DNA of 64,000 bases. Source: Roseicyclus persicicus (GTDB taxonomy: Bacteria > Pseudomonadota > Alphaproteobacteria > Rhodobacterales > Rhodobacteraceae). The stretch covers positions 372,001 to 436,000 of the forward strand of contig NZ_JAAZQQ010000001.1 of the NCBI RefSeq assembly GCF_012395815.1, read 5' to 3'. The translations under genes and the position numbers were made by a program. The notes beneath the pieces were generated by a model that was not told the DNA's origin, made no database searches, and worked only from the letters and a program-made list of their open reading frames with translations. Below, in pieces: positions 42,062 through 54,148 of the stretch; the first letter of the stretch is position 1, and every line of letters begins with the position of its first letter.

Positions 42062-44202
42062 GCGAAGCGGATCGCGGGCCCCTCCGTCACCGTCCCGATC
42101 CGCGCCGCGTCGAACCCTGCCGCCCTGAGCGCCTCGACCAGCCCCGCCGCCTCCGCGTCGGGCACCGCGGCGAGGAACCCGCCTGCCGTCTGCGGGTCGA
42201 ACACCAGCGCGCCGAGCGGCGTGTCGGGCACCTCCACCCGGGCCGCCAGCGCCGCCCGGTTCTGCGGCCAGAGGGTCGAGCGCACCCCGGCCCCCGACAG
42301 CCTGAGCGCACCGGGCAGGAGGGGCAGGGCGGTCAGGTCCACCTCCGCCCCCACGCCCGAGGCCGCGCAGATGTTGCCGAGGTGGCCGGCGAGGCCGAAG
42401 CCCGTCACGTCCGTCATCGCCCGCGCCGATGCCGACAGGATCGCCGCCGCGGCCTCCTGCGGCGTCGTCACCTGCGCCCAGGTCGCCGCCACCTCGGCGC
42501 CTTGTGCCAGCATCCGCATCTCGCCGGCCAGCACCACGCCCGTCCCGATCCCCCGGCCCAGGACCAGCGCGTCGCCGGGCCGCGCGCCGGCCAGCGTGAT
42601 CGCCTCCCGCTCCAGCAATCCCGTCACGGTAAAGCCCAGCGTCAGCTCGGTGCCCATGGACGAATGGCCGCCCACGACCTCCACCCCCTCGGCGGCGAAC
42701 ACGTCCCGCGCCGCCGCCATCACCTCGTCGAGCCAGGCCCCCTGCAGCCCCGCCCGCATCCGCGGCAGGATGACGGTGGCAAGCGCCGCCTGCGGCCGCG
42801 CGCCCATCGCCCAGATGTCCCCCATCGCGTGGATCGCCGCGGCGCGCGCCACCAGCACCGGATCCTCCGCAAAGGCGCGGATATGGTCGGTCGAGATCAC
42901 CTGCCGCGCATCCCCCACCTCCAGCACCGCCGCGTCGTCGCCCGGCCTGCCGCCGAGGATGCCGGTTAGCGCGCCGGCCCCCAGCTTCGCGCCGCAACCG
43001 CCGCAGGGCGCGGGCCCCGCCATCTCCTGCGCCACGCCCGCGGCCGCGCCCTTCGGCGCCGCAGGCGACGGCATCGCGGGGTAGCTGCGGAACTTCTCCA
43101 TGAAGCGCTGGTCGATCCGGTCCTTCCAGCGCCACATCGCCGGCCCGTCCCAGGTCCAGCCCGCCTTTTCCGCCAGCGCATCCTTGCCGCCCAGCGACAC
43201 CAGCTTCAGGAAATCCCGCTGCGGGCGGAACCGCCGCCGCTGCGCCCCGGTCAGGTCGGCGCGCAGGTTCCAGGCCAACACCGGCGCCGCCCGCACCGCG
43301 AACACCCCCGCCTTGGGCCGCGGCGAGGCCGCCAGGTGCACGCAATCCCCCGCCCCGTAGATGTCCGGGTGGCTGACCGACCGCAGCTGGTCGTCGACCA
43401 CCAGGAACCCGTCCCGCATCTCCATCCCGCAGTCGCCCAGCCACCCGTGCGGCACCGCGCCGGCCGCCCCGATGGTGAAGTCCGACGCCACCTCGCGCCC
43501 ATCCGCCAGCCGCACGGCCGTGGCCGTCACCTCCACCGGCGCCGCCCCCTCGATCCGCGCGATCCCGTAGGCGTCCAGCGCCCGGATCAGCTGCGCCCGC
43601 CCGGGCCAGCCGCCCAGCACCGCGCCCCGGTCGATCACCGCGATCTCGGCGGCCCTCCCGAGGCCGTTCATCCGCTCCGCGCAGGCCAGCGCCAGCTCCA
43701 CCCCCGCGACCCCGCCGCCGATCACCGCGATCCGCGCCGGACCCTCGCCCGTGCAATACGCCGCCCAGGCATCGGCGAACCGCCCCAGCGGTTTCGCCGC
43801 GATCCCGTGCTCGGCAAAGCCCGGCAGGCCGGCCATGTCGGACGTGATCCCGATATCCACCGACAACAGGTCATAGCCCATCGGCGCCCGCCCCGGCACC
43901 AGCACCTTCCGCGCCACCGGGTCGATCAGCTCCACCGCCCCCAGCACCAGCCGCGCGCCGGCGAAGCGCGCCAGCCGCACCAGGTCGATGTCGAGCTCCT
44001 CCCGCGCGTAATGCCCCGCCACGTGCCCCGGCAGCATCCCCGTGTAGGGCGCCGTCGGCCCCGGGTTCACCAGCGTCAGCCGCACCCCCGGCACCGGCCG
44101 CATCCCCCAGCGCCTGAGCACCAGCGCATGGGTGTGCCCGCCCCCCACGAGCACCAGCTCCTTCACCAGCGGCACGGTCGCGCCCAGCATGCCCATCCCC
44201 AT
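42058..44202 (-). CDS. selD: Selenide, water dikinase with N-terminal FAD/NAD(P) oxidoreductase domain
   Basis: A fusion of 714 residues. Residues about 12-330 form an NDH-2/FCSD-like flavoprotein ([20 protein letters not shown]; second motif [26 protein letters not shown]). Residues about 390-714 are SelD, making selenophosphate from selenide and ATP; the catalytic region is [13 protein letters not shown] (about 396-408), with cysteine, not selenocysteine. [10 protein letters not shown] and [10 protein letters not shown] are further ATP-site elements. Three in-frame ATGs (44202, 44196, 44190) are possible; the first is the last triplet of a repeated intergenic element, so 44190 ([14 protein letters not shown]) may be the real start. 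It follows hrpB on the same strand. Confidence 0.93.
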   Translation of the reverse strand: MGMGMLGATVPLVKELVLVGGGHTHALVLRRWGMRPVPGVRLTLVNPGPTAPYTGMLPGHVAGHYAREELDIDLVRLARFAGARLVLGAVELIDPVARKVLVPGRAPMGYDLLSVDIGITSDMAGLPGFAEHGIAAKPLGRFADAWAAYCTGEGPARIAVIGGGVAGVELALACAERMNGLGRAAEIAVIDRGAVLGGWPGRAQLIRALDAYGIARIEGAAPVEVTATAVRLADGREVASDFTIGAAGAVPHGWLGDCGMEMRDGFLVVDDQLRSVSHPDIYGAGDCVHLAASPRPKAGVFAVRAAPVLAWNLRADLTGAQRRRFRPQRDFLKLVSLGGKDALAEKAGWTWDGPAMWRWKDRIDQRFMEKFRSYPAMPSPAAPKGAAAGVAQEMAGPAPCGGCGAKLGAGALTGILGGRPGDDAAVLEVGDARQVISTDHIRAFAEDPVLVARAAAIHAMGDIWAMGARPQAALATVILPRMRAGLQGAWLDEVMAAARDVFAAEGVEVVGGHSSMGTELTLGFTVTGLLEREAITLAGARPGDALVLGRGIGTGVVLAGEMRMLAQGAEVAATWAQVTTPQEAAAAILSASARAMTDVTGFGLAGHLGNICAASGVGAEVDLTALPLLPGALRLSGAGVRSTLWPQNRAALAARVEVPDTPLGALVFDPQTAGGFLAAVPDAEAAGLVEALRAAGFDAARIGTVTEGPAIRFA

Positions 44203-44229
44203 CTTTGCTTCCCAAATACTCCCGGGGGC
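44200..44229 (-). repeat. Intergenic element, copy C, ending in the selD start
   Basis: Read on the minus strand: a C-run, GGGAGTATTTGGGAAGC, AAAGATG. It follows the hrpB terminator hairpin and ends with the first possible selD ATG. Architecture and sequence match copy A at 14971-15000 nearly base for base, including the preceding G-rich hairpin. Confidence 0.6.
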
Positions 44230-44248
44230 TTGGGGGCGGAGCCCCCAA
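44230..44248 (-). terminator. Hairpin after hrpB
   Basis: TTGGGGGC-TCC-GCCCCCAA on the minus strand, a perfect 8-bp stem with three-base loop, begins seven bases after the hrpB stop. It is the counterpart of the hairpin before copy A of the intergenic element. Confidence 0.55.
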
Positions 44249-44255
44249 CTCCGAC

Positions 44256-46664
44256 CTACGTCCCCCGCGGCTTCGCCCGCAAGGTCGGATCGGCCGCCCG
44301 CGGGTCCTCGGGCCAGGGGTGCCTCGGATACCGCGCCCGCATGTCCTTGCGCACATCGGCGTAGGAGCCGTCCCAGAACCCCGGCAGATCCGTCGTCACC
44401 TGAACCGGCCGCCCGGCGGGCGACAGCAGCACCATGCGCAGCGGCACCCGCTCCGGCCCGACGCGCGGATGCACCGTGGTCCCGAACACCTCCTGCAGCC
44501 TGAGCGCCACCTCCGGCGCCTCGCCGGAATAGTCGATGGGAATGGACCTGCCCAGCGGGCTCTCCCAGGTCGCGGGCGCCAGCCGCGCCACCTCCTGCAT
44601 CCGCGCGTGCCCCAGCCAGGCCCGCATCGCCTCGGCCGGGTCGAAGCGCCCGAGATCCGCCGCCGTCCGCTCGGTGGTCAGGAAGGGCGCGGCCCAGTCC
44701 TCCAGCGCGCCCAGCAACCCCTCGTCCGACACGTCCGCCACCCCCGCCACCGCGATCCGCGCCCGCAGGAGGCGTGCCGCCTGGCTCCAGTTCAGGGCCG
44801 ACAGCCCCAGGTCCCGGATCCCCTCCATGAGCGCCGCCGCCACGGCCTCGGCCGGCGCCTCCCGCCACGCCCGGTCGTCCAGCACCAGCGCGCCGAAGCG
44901 CTCCTGCTGCCGCGCCTCCACGCGCCTGTGCCGCCGCGACCAGCCGCAGGCCGCCTCCCACCCGATCCGGTCGCCGTAAAGCGCCCGCAGCTCTCCTTCC
45001 GTGATCGCCACCGCCTGCCGGATGCGCGCCTCGCGCGGGTCGCCGTCCAGATCCGTCGCCACGATCAGCCGCTGCCCCGCCAGCGCGTCGCCCTCGGGCA
45101 TCACCGCGCCCTTTCCCCCCGAGAGCACATAGCGCGGCGCCTCCCCCGGCCGCCTGAGCCCCACCCGGTCAGGATAGGCCAGCGCCGCCTGCGCGCCGGG
45201 CGACAGGTCCGGCCCCGCCTCGTGGCGCCTGAGCCGCTTCGCCTCCTCGCGCACCCGGGCGACCACACCCCGGTCGGCGCCCATCCCGCCCGGATCCTCC
45301 AGCGCCCTCAGCCGCAGCATCAGGTCCACGCCCCGGTCTCTCAGCGCATCGCGCTCGGCGAGAAGCGCCGCCAGGCGCGCCGAGCCCGCGCCGCCCCTGA
45401 GCACCATGTGCCCCAGCCGCGGATGCAGCGGCAGCCGCGCCAGCGCCCGCCCATGCGCCGTGACCCGCCCCGCATCATCGAGCGCCCCCAGCTCCGCCAG
45501 CAGCCCCCGCGCCTCGGCCAGCGCCCCCTCGGGCGGCGGCGTGAGGAAGGCCAGCCCCTCCGCCCCGCCCCAGACCGCCAGCTCCAGCGCCAGCCCCGCG
45601 AGGTCCGCCGCCGCGATCTCGGGCGGCGGAAAGGCCGGCAGCGCCCCCTCCGCCCCCTTCGTCCACATCCGGTAGCAGACCCCCGGCGCGACCCGCCCCG
45701 CGCGGCCCCGCCGCTGGTCCGCCTCGGCCCGGCTGACCGGCTCCGTCACCAGCCGCGACATCCCCGAACCGGGGTCGTACCGCGCCCGCCGCGCCCGCCC
45801 CGCATCGACCACGATCCGCACATCCTCGATGGTCAGCGAGGTCTCCGCGATCGCGGTGGCCAGCACCAGCTTGCGCCCCTCCCGCGCCGGCCTGACCGCC
45901 GCCCGTTGGTCCGCAAAGGGCATCGCCCCGTAGAGCGTGTGCAGCGCCACCCCCTCGGGCAGCCGCTCCTGCAGCCGCGCCGCCACCCGCCGGATCTCCC
46001 CTTCGCCGGGCAGGAACACGAGGGCCCCGCCCTCGGCCTCCGCCAGCGCCTGCAGCACGAGGTCCGCCACCGCCTCCTCGAACCGCCGCTCCCTCGGTAC
46101 CGGCGCTGGCAGGTGCCGCGTCTCGACCGGGTAGGCCCGCCCCTCCGACGTCAGCAGCGGCGCACCGTCCAGAAGATCCGCCACCGGCCCCGCGTCCAGC
46201 GTCGCCGACATCACCACCAGCTGCAAATCCGGCCGCAGCGCCTGCCGCACCTCCCAGGTCAGCGCGAGGCCGAGGTCCGCGTTCAGCGACCGCTCGTGGA
46301 ACTCGTCGAAGATCACGCACCCCACCCCCGGCAGGTCCGGCTGATCCTGCAGCATCCGCGTCAGGATGCCCTCGGTCACCACCTCGATGCGGGTGCCCGC
46401 CGACACCGCGCTCTCGCCGCGGATGCGGTAGCCGACCGTCTGCCCGACAGGTTCCCCCATCACCTCGGCCATGCGCTCGGCCGCCGCCCGCGCCGCCAGC
46501 CGCCGCGGCTCCAGCATGACGATGCGGCCCGCCATATGCGGCAGGAGGGCCGGGGGCGCCCCGGTGGTCTTGCCCGCCCCGGGCGGCGCCTGCAGGACGG
46601 CGCGGCCTTCGGCGGCCAACGCCGCGACCAGGGCGGGCAGGATCTCGTCGATGGGCAGGGTCAC
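44256..46664 (-). CDS. hrpB: ATP-dependent helicase HrpB (DEAH box)
   Basis: An 802-residue DExH/DEAH-family helicase of unsettled cellular role, thought to act on RNA. Walker A is [19 protein letters not shown] (about 22-40), motif [18 protein letters not shown] (about 118-133), motif [14 protein letters not shown], and motifs [23 protein letters not shown] and [11 protein letters not shown]. The HrpB-specific C-terminal domain (WGRS-type segment [19 protein letters not shown]) is intact. The start is GTG at 46664. It diverges from meaB across 210 bp and is followed by selD. Confidence 0.95.
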   Translation of the reverse strand: MTLPIDEILPALVAALAAEGRAVLQAPPGAGKTTGAPPALLPHMAGRIVMLEPRRLAARAAAERMAEVMGEPVGQTVGYRIRGESAVSAGTRIEVVTEGILTRMLQDQPDLPGVGCVIFDEFHERSLNADLGLALTWEVRQALRPDLQLVVMSATLDAGPVADLLDGAPLLTSEGRAYPVETRHLPAPVPRERRFEEAVADLVLQALAEAEGGALVFLPGEGEIRRVAARLQERLPEGVALHTLYGAMPFADQRAAVRPAREGRKLVLATAIAETSLTIEDVRIVVDAGRARRARYDPGSGMSRLVTEPVSRAEADQRRGRAGRVAPGVCYRMWTKGAEGALPAFPPPEIAAADLAGLALELAVWGGAEGLAFLTPPPEGALAEARGLLAELGALDDAGRVTAHGRALARLPLHPRLGHMVLRGGAGSARLAALLAERDALRDRGVDLMLRLRALEDPGGMGADRGVVARVREEAKRLRRHEAGPDLSPGAQAALAYPDRVGLRRPGEAPRYVLSGGKGAVMPEGDALAGQRLIVATDLDGDPREARIRQAVAITEGELRALYGDRIGWEAACGWSRRHRRVEARQQERFGALVLDDRAWREAPAEAVAAALMEGIRDLGLSALNWSQAARLLRARIAVAGVADVSDEGLLGALEDWAAPFLTTERTAADLGRFDPAEAMRAWLGHARMQEVARLAPATWESPLGRSIPIDYSGEAPEVALRLQEVFGTTVHPRVGPERVPLRMVLLSPAGRPVQVTTDLPGFWDGSYADVRKDMRARYPRHPWPEDPRAADPTLRAKPRGT

Positions 46665-46874
46665 GGGTTGGCCTCATGCTGCGGATCGGCCCGACCAGAA
46701 ACGGCGCCGCGACCTGCGTCAACTCGAAACCCCGCGGCGAGGATGCCCGGAGGGCGGAGGAGCCGCCGGCGCGGCCGCGGCATCGGACCTCGGGCGGACA
46801 GGCTGGACAGCCCCGCACCCACGGGGCAGAAACGGGGGCGCCCCCCGAGGCCAGGCAGGAAAGACGACCCTTCC

Positions 46875-47873
46875 ATGACGGATGCCCGCCCCCTCGCGGC
46901 TGATCTCGCCCCCCGCATCCTCGCCGGCGAACGCCGTGCGCTCGCCCGGGCCGTGACGCTGGTCGAAAGCACCCGCCCCGACCACCGCGCCGAGGCGACG
47001 GCACTGATCGAGGCGCTCCGCGGCCATGGTCGGCAGGCGCTGCGCATCGGCCTTTCGGGCACCCCCGGTGTCGGCAAGTCGACCTTCATCGAGGCCTTCG
47101 GCATGGCGCTGGTCGAGGCCGGCCTGTCGGTCGCCGTTCTCGCCGTCGACCCGTCCTCGGCCCGCTCCGGCGGGTCCATCCTCGGCGACAAGACCCGGAT
47201 GGACCGCCTCAGCCGCGCGCCGCGCGCCTTCATCCGCCCCTCGCCCTCGGCCACCCATCTCGGCGGCGTCGCGCGGCGCACCCGCGAGGCGGTGGCGCTG
47301 TGCGAGGCGGCAGGCTTCGACGTGGTGTTGATCGAGACCGTGGGCGTCGGCCAGTCCGAGACCATGGTGGCCGAGATGTGCGACCTCTTCGTCCTCCTCC
47401 TCGCGCCCGCGGGCGGCGACGAGTTGCAGGGCGTCAAGCGCGGCATCATGGAGATGGCCGACCTCATCCTCGTCAACAAGGCCGACGGCGACCTGAAACC
47501 CGCCGCCACCCGCACCGTGGCCGACTACGCCGGCGCGCTGCGCCTCCTGCGCAAGCGTCCGCAGGACCCTGAGGGCTTTCCCAAGGCGCTGCCCGTCTCG
47601 GCCTACACCGGCGACGGGCTGCCCGAGGCCTGGGGCCAGATGCAGGCGCTTGCCCGCGCCCGCAAGGACAGCGGCTGGTGGGACCGCCGCCGCGCCCAGC
47701 AGGCCGCCCACTGGTTCGAGGAAGAGGTCCGCGCCGGTCTCCTCGCGCGCCTGCGGACCGACCCCGCGATCCGGGCCGCCATGGCCGGGCTGGCCGAGGA
47801 TGTCGCCGCCGGCCGCACCACCCCCGACGCCGCCGCGGCCGAGATGCTGGCCCGGCTCGGCCAGGGCGGCTGA
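46875..47873 (+). CDS. meaB: Methylmalonyl-CoA mutase-associated GTPase MeaB (ArgK type)
   Basis: A 332-residue G3E GTPase that protects and reloads adenosylcobalamin-dependent methylmalonyl-CoA (or ethylmalonyl-CoA) mutase. P-loop [18 protein letters not shown] (about 58-75), the Mg region [18 protein letters not shown], Walker [12 protein letters not shown] and the guanine-specificity motif LVNKADG (about 200-206) are all complete. No mutase gene adjoins, so its client is encoded elsewhere. ATG 46875 opens [19 protein letters not shown]. Confidence 0.95.
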   Translation: MTDARPLAADLAPRILAGERRALARAVTLVESTRPDHRAEATALIEALRGHGRQALRIGLSGTPGVGKSTFIEAFGMALVEAGLSVAVLAVDPSSARSGGSILGDKTRMDRLSRAPRAFIRPSPSATHLGGVARRTREAVALCEAAGFDVVLIETVGVGQSETMVAEMCDLFVLLLAPAGGDELQGVKRGIMEMADLILVNKADGDLKPAATRTVADYAGALRLLRKRPQDPEGFPKALPVSAYTGDGLPEAWGQMQALARARKDSGWWDRRRAQQAAHWFEEEVRAGLLARLRTDPAIRAAMAGLAEDVAAGRTTPDAAAAEMLARLGQGG

Positions 47874-47956
47874 CCTCGGGCCGCGGGCCTTAAGCGACCG
47901 TTAACCAATTGCGGCCAAGATCGCGGCGATGCGCCGTCAGACCGCGGGGGCCCTGC

Positions 47957-48844
47957 ATGTCCGACCATGACCGCCCGAGCCGGGGCGCCGACCGCCGCGG
48001 CGGCGGCTTCTCCGAGGAGGCGCTCCGCCGCCTCGACGAGCTCGAGGCGCGGCTGCCCCCGCCCGATGCCGTCACCGCCCCCGCCTTTCGCCAGGGGTTC
48101 CGCATGACCCCGCGCCTGGCCGCCGACGTGGCGGCGGGCGGCGGCCTCATCACCGATGCCGCCGGGAACATCCGGCCGCATTACTGGGGCCACCGCGAAC
48201 GGCTGCGCACCCGTTTCCTGCAGGGCGGGCACAAGCCGATGCCGGAATACGAGATCCTCGAACTCCTCCTGTTCAACGCCATCCCCAAGGTCGACGTCAA
48301 ACCGCTGGCCAAACGTCTCCTCGCGGCCTTCGGCGACCTCAACGGCGTCGTCGCCGCCTCGGAGCACCGGCTGCTTCAGGTCGAGGGCGCGACGCCCAAG
48401 GTCTACCTGCAACTGCGCATCGTCGAGGCCTTCGCCCACCGCATGGCGCAGGCCCGCGTGCTCCACCGCGAGGTCGTGTCGTCCTGGGACGCGCTGATCG
48501 CCTATTGCCGCACCGCCATGGCGCACCGCGACACCGAACAGGTCCGCGTCCTCTACCTCGATCGCAAGAACAAGCTGATCGCCGACGAGGAACAGGGGCA
48601 GGGCACCGTCGACCACGTGCCCGTCTACCCGCGCGAGATCGCCCGGCGCTGTCTCGAACTGAACGCCTCGGCGCTCATCCTGGTCCACAACCACCCCTCG
48701 GGCGACCCCACGCCGTCGCGCTCCGACATCGACATGACGGCCCGCATCGTCGAGGCCTGCCGGGCGCTCGACGTCACCGTCCACGACCACGTCATCATCG
48801 GCAAGGACCGGGAATTGTCGTTCCGCTCCGAGGGGTTGATCTGA
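47957..48844 (+). CDS. radC: RadC/YeeS-type JAB1/MPN domain protein
   Basis: A protein of 295 residues. The N-terminal third is helix-hairpin-helix-like (PEYEILELLLFNAIPKVDVK, about 97-116); the C-terminal metalloprotease-like MPN domain has the JAMM motif LILVHNHPSGDPTPSRSDID (about 249-268) with both histidines, the serine and the aspartate. Despite the historical name, a DNA-repair role is unproven and biochemical activity is unknown. ATG 47957 (MSDHDRPSRGADRR) is preferred over 47909. An 83-bp gap separates it from meaB. Confidence 0.93.
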   Translation: MSDHDRPSRGADRRGGGFSEEALRRLDELEARLPPPDAVTAPAFRQGFRMTPRLAADVAAGGGLITDAAGNIRPHYWGHRERLRTRFLQGGHKPMPEYEILELLLFNAIPKVDVKPLAKRLLAAFGDLNGVVAASEHRLLQVEGATPKVYLQLRIVEAFAHRMAQARVLHREVVSSWDALIAYCRTAMAHRDTEQVRVLYLDRKNKLIADEEQGQGTVDHVPVYPREIARRCLELNASALILVHNHPSGDPTPSRSDIDMTARIVEACRALDVTVHDHVIIGKDRELSFRSEGLI

Positions 48845-48860
48845 CCGGCCCGGCGGCGCG

Positions 48861-49130
48861 TCAGCCGAACAGCCGGTCGCCCTGCTCGTCGATCAGCTGT
48901 TTCGCCTTGCGGATCGAGAACGCCTCGGCCTCCTCGGCCGACTGGATCCGGTCGGCGCGGATCATCCGGTGGGTCTGCATCGCGCCGCCCACCTCCTTCT
49001 CGATCCGCGCGCCCAGCCGGTAGCCGCCCTGTCCGGCCTCGGGCTCGGGGAAGATGCGGAAGCCCTTGTAGAGCTCGGGTTCCGGCGCGGGCTTCGATCC
49101 GCCGCCGAACAGGCGGGACAGGATGGACAT
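48861..49130 (-). CDS. HlyU-family protein
   Basis: An 89-residue protein matching HlyU-like small proteins: a short N-terminal lead [14 protein letters not shown], then [20 protein letters not shown] and [20 protein letters not shown]. In Vibrio, HlyU is a transcription activator with a different fold; this alphaproteobacterial group carries the name but its function is unknown. ATG 49130 is favoured by AAAAGGAG seven bases upstream, over ATG 49157. Convergent with radC. Confidence 0.85.
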   Translation of the reverse strand: MSILSRLFGGGSKPAPEPELYKGFRIFPEPEAGQGGYRLGARIEKEVGGAMQTHRMIRADRIQSAEEAEAFSIRKAKQLIDEQGDRLFG

Positions 49131-49194
49131 GGCGGCTTCTCCTTTTCCGTCAGCCACAGGGTAGCGCCCCGCGATCGCCGGGCCAAGCCGCGCG

Positions 49195-49425
49195 TCAGGC
49201 GGGCCTGCGCCCGAAGGTCAGCTTGAGGGCGAGGAGGACGAAGGGCGCCGCGTGCATCAGCAGGTCGAAGATGTCGACGGGGCGCGTCAGGGTGCCCGCC
49301 GCCAGCATCTTGAGCTTTTCCCAGATGTGCGGCTCGGGCGTGAAGGGGGCGAGGCCGAGGGTGAGGCACAGAAGGCCAAGCGCCCAGAGGGGCAGCGCGT
49401 CGAGAAGGCGGCGGAGCGCGGTCAC
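49195..49425 (-). CDS. Small two-helix membrane protein
   Basis: A conserved-looking 76-residue protein with helices at about 12-28 ([18 protein letters not shown]) and 53-70 ([18 protein letters not shown]) around the polar motif [19 protein letters not shown]. Similar proteins in Rhodobacterales have been labelled RND transporter, but the length excludes a pump. Function unknown. It follows rpoD after a short gap and precedes the HlyU-like gene, all leftward. Confidence 0.75.
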   Translation of the reverse strand: MTALRRLLDALPLWALGLLCLTLGLAPFTPEPHIWEKLKMLAAGTLTRPVDIFDLLMHAAPFVLLALKLTFGRRPA

Positions 49426-49469
49426 GGGCGGCGCGGGCCGGCGTCAGGTGCCGGCGCCGCGCAGGGCGT

Positions 49470-49488
49470 GGTGGGCAGGATGCCCACC
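49470..49488 (-). terminator. Hairpin immediately after rpoD
   Basis: GGTGGGC-ATCCT-GCCCACC on the minus strand starts directly after the rpoD stop codon, with a perfect 7-bp stem and five-base loop. It is placed as a terminator or RNA-stability hairpin for the rpoD transcript. Confidence 0.55.
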
Positions 49489-51492
<2,004 letters not shown>

Positions 51493-51575
51493 GGGCGGAT
51501 GTCCTTTGGCGTAACCTTGCGGAGGGTCGTCGCGGCGGGCGGCGGTCGATCCCTTGCGTATGCAACTTATGTAGC

Positions 51576-51592
51576 GCGAATCAGTGATTCGC
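51576..51592. promoter_or_regulatory. 17-bp inverted repeat with two GANTC sites in the dnaG-rpoD spacer
   Basis: GCGAATCA-G-TGATTCGC is a perfect 8-bp inverted repeat with one central base. Each arm holds a GANTC sequence, the CcrM methylation site of alphaproteobacteria. It lies ten bases past the dnaG stop and 84 bp before rpoD, so it could be a regulatory site for rpoD or a small hairpin after dnaG. Confidence 0.4.
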
Positions 51593-51601
51593 ATAGGGCG
51601 C

Positions 51602-53545
51602 TTAACGGCTTTTCTTCTCCCAGACGCGGGCCTCTATCAAGGCACGCAGCCCTTTGGACAGCGCGGCTGTGTCTTCGCTGACCGCCCCGGCGGTTTCGGC
51701 CGAGGCCGGGCGGGTGGCGGTCAGGCGGCGCTGCACCGCGTGGTTCAGGCGCCGCACCAGGCGGGTGTCGCCCTCCTCGGGGGCGCGGTCGAGATCCTCC
51801 AGCGCCTCGGCCATCTCGGCCTCGAGGGCGCGGGCGGCGTGGAGCTTGGCGAATTCCTCGGCAAGGCAGGTCGCGGCCTTGTCGGGGGCGGGCGGGCCGG
51901 CGAGCACCGGGGCTATCCGCAGATGGGCCATGCCCCGGAGCCCGTCAAGGGCGGGGCCGAGGCCATGGGCCGTGCAGGCGGCCTCCACCTCGGCCTCATG
52001 CGCGGCCGGGGTCGACAAGAGCAGGTCGGCCAGCGCGGCGTGGTCGGGGTGGCGCGGCGCGAGCCGGTCGAGGTCGGTCTCGAAGCGCTCGACCAGATCG
52101 GGGTAGCGGCACAGCGTGGCGAGGATGAGCGTGACGCGCAGGTCGTCGGCCGACAGCGCGCCCGACCCCAGCGCCGAGGCCCGCGTGCCCGCCAGCGGGG
52201 CCTGCGCCTCGGAAAAGCCGAAGCCGCGGCCGCGCCCCTCGCCGCGGGGCCGCCAGCCCTGCTGCGGCTGGAACAGCCCGCGGCGCAGGTCGGCCAGCGC
52301 CTCGCCGTAATGGCGTTTCAGCCCCGGGTCGCCGATCACGCCGATCGCCTGCCGCAGCCGCAGGTCGAGCGCGTGGCGGCGCTCGGGCGTGTCGAAGACC
52401 TGCCCCTCGGTCTCGCGCCGCCAGAGCATCCGCACCAACGGCTCGGCCGCGTCGAGCGCCGCGCGCATCGCCTCGGGGCCCTTGGCCTTGATCAGCTCGT
52501 CGGGGTCCATCCCCTCGGGCATCAGGCAGAAGCGCAGGGTCTTGCCCGGCTGCAGCAGCGGCAGGGCGAGGCCCACCAGCCGTTCCGCCGCCCGCAGCCC
52601 CGCCTTGTCGCCGTCGAGCGCGATGATCGGCTCGTCGGCCATGCGCCACATCAGGCGCAGCTGGTCCTCGGTGATGGCGGTGCCCAGCGGCGCGACGGCG
52701 GCGCCGAAGCCCGCCTGAACCAGCGCGATCACGTCCATGTAGCCCTCGGCCACGATCAGCGGCTGGCCCTTGCCCGCCGCCTCGCGCGCCGGCCCGTGGT
52801 TGTAGAGCGCGCGCCCCTTGTCGAAGAGCGGCGTCTCGCGGGTGTTGAGGTATTTCGCCTGCGCGTCCGCCGCCATGGCGCGCCCGCCGAAGCCGATGCA
52901 GCGCCCGCGCGCGTCGCGGATCGGGAACATGATCCGGTCGCGGAAGGCATCGTAGGGCGCGCGGCCGTCGTCGGGCGTGGTGGCGAGGCCGGCCTCGATC
53001 ACGTCCTCGGGCTTCAGCCCCTTGGCCGTCAGCGCGGCAAGAACGCCCTGACGCGCGGGCGCGTAGCCGATCTCGAAGCGGTCGCGCGTCGCCGCGTCCA
53101 GCCCCCGCCGGGCGAGGTAGGCGCGCGCGTCCGCGGCGGCGCCGGTCTTCAGCTGCAGGCGGAAATGGGCGACGGCGGCCTCGTTCGCGGCGGCCAGCCG
53201 GCTGTTGCGGTCGGCCTGCTGCGCGGCCTGCGGGTCGCGGGCGGGCATCTGCAGCCCGGCCTCGCGGGCGAGGATCTCGATCGCCTCCATGAAGCCCACG
53301 TTTTCGGTCTCCTGCACGAAGCCGATGGCGTCGCCCTTCGCGTGGCAGCCGAAGCAGTAGTAGAACCCCTTGCGGTCGTCGACGTGGAAGGACGCGGTCT
53401 TTTCCTGGTGGAACGGGCAGGGCGCCCAGAGGTCGCCCTTGGCCTGGTTCGACTTGCGCTGGTCCCACATGACCTTGCGCCCCACGACCTGGGCGATCGA
53501 GATGCGGTTGCGCAGTTCGTCGAGGAAGCCGGGCGGGAGGGACAT
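51602..53545 (-). CDS. dnaG: DNA primase
   Basis: The 647-residue enzyme lays RNA primers at the replication fork. The N-terminal CHC2 zinc ribbon is complete with C43, H46, C64 and C67 (CPFHQEK, then [15 protein letters not shown]). The TOPRIM catalytic core has [16 protein letters not shown] (about 263-278) and [17 protein letters not shown] (about 305). The C-terminal DnaB-interaction domain is present but divergent. ATG 53545 opens [20 protein letters not shown]. It diverges from the two-gene membrane protein cluster at 53.7 kb and precedes rpoD. Confidence 0.97.
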   Translation of the reverse strand: MSLPPGFLDELRNRISIAQVVGRKVMWDQRKSNQAKGDLWAPCPFHQEKTASFHVDDRKGFYYCFGCHAKGDAIGFVQETENVGFMEAIEILAREAGLQMPARDPQAAQQADRNSRLAAANEAAVAHFRLQLKTGAAADARAYLARRGLDAATRDRFEIGYAPARQGVLAALTAKGLKPEDVIEAGLATTPDDGRAPYDAFRDRIMFPIRDARGRCIGFGGRAMAADAQAKYLNTRETPLFDKGRALYNHGPAREAAGKGQPLIVAEGYMDVIALVQAGFGAAVAPLGTAITEDQLRLMWRMADEPIIALDGDKAGLRAAERLVGLALPLLQPGKTLRFCLMPEGMDPDELIKAKGPEAMRAALDAAEPLVRMLWRRETEGQVFDTPERRHALDLRLRQAIGVIGDPGLKRHYGEALADLRRGLFQPQQGWRPRGEGRGRGFGFSEAQAPLAGTRASALGSGALSADDLRVTLILATLCRYPDLVERFETDLDRLAPRHPDHAALADLLLSTPAAHEAEVEAACTAHGLGPALDGLRGMAHLRIAPVLAGPPAPDKAATCLAEEFAKLHAARALEAEMAEALEDLDRAPEEGDTRLVRRLNHAVQRRLTATRPASAETAGAVSEDTAALSKGLRALIEARVWEKKSR

Positions 53546-53704
53546 GGCGCGATTATCGGGCCTCTGCCGGACCCTGTCCAGCCGCCGCCGGAGCGAAAGC
53601 TGGGGGCAGAATTCCGATTTCCGTCATCGGGTCGGCCCTTTTCTGCCATCGCGCCGGGGCATCCGGGGGGCATGGTAAAGGAAAATTTAGTGAAAGGCGT
53701 GCTC

Positions 53705-54148
53705 ATGGACACCGTCAGGGTTTTCCTGTCCGAAGAGGACGGGGCCATCACGGCCGACTGGGTCGTCATGTCGTCGGCGGTCGTCGGGCTGGGCCTGGCC
53801 GTGACCGCCGTCGTGTCCGGCGGCGCCGAGGACCTGTCGGGCGACCTGCAGACCGCGCTGGCGCAAACGGACATCGCCGGCGTGCCGGGCGGTGGCGAAG
53901 TCGACCGGCGCGCCTTGATCCTCGCCATGACCTTCGGCGCCGGCTATCCATCGGCGGAGGCGGCCCTCGACCATTTCGACCGCATCATGGAGACCCTGAC
54001 CGATGCGCAGATCCGCAACCGCCACAGGAGCTGGAGCCGCGCGCTCGCCGATCCGACGCACCCAAATCATGCGCGTGCTGCCGATCGCCTGGCCGTGTTC
54101 GCCCTGGCGCTGGAGGCGCGCGGGCTGGAGCCGCATGGCGGATACTGA
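53705..54148 (+). CDS. Flp/pseudopilin-like membrane protein with a unique C-terminal domain
   Basis: A 147-residue protein. The N-terminus EEDGAITADWVVMSSAVVGL looks like a type IVb prepilin: G13 as the -1 residue, A14 at +1, and D18-W19 where classical Flp pilins have E-Y at +5/+6, followed by a hydrophobic helix to about 38. Unlike Flp pilins (50-70 residues) it continues with a soluble domain. Residues 100-144 (DAQIRNRHRSW ... RGLEPH) align without gaps to 101-145 of the next gene, 19 of 45 identical by eye. ATG 53705 follows AAAGG; ATG 53672 would add 11 residues. Function unknown; a surface or envelope role fits. Confidence 0.8.
   Translation: MDTVRVFLSEEDGAITADWVVMSSAVVGLGLAVTAVVSGGAEDLSGDLQTALAQTDIAGVPGGGEVDRRALILAMTFGAGYPSAEAALDHFDRIMETLTDAQIRNRHRSWSRALADPTHPNHARAADRLAVFALALEARGLEPHGGY

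Noticed and set aside
44205-46874. In-frame upstream extension of meaB across hrpB
   Set aside because: The extension is Arg/Pro-rich antisense to hrpB; MeaB resembles its family only from ATG 46875.
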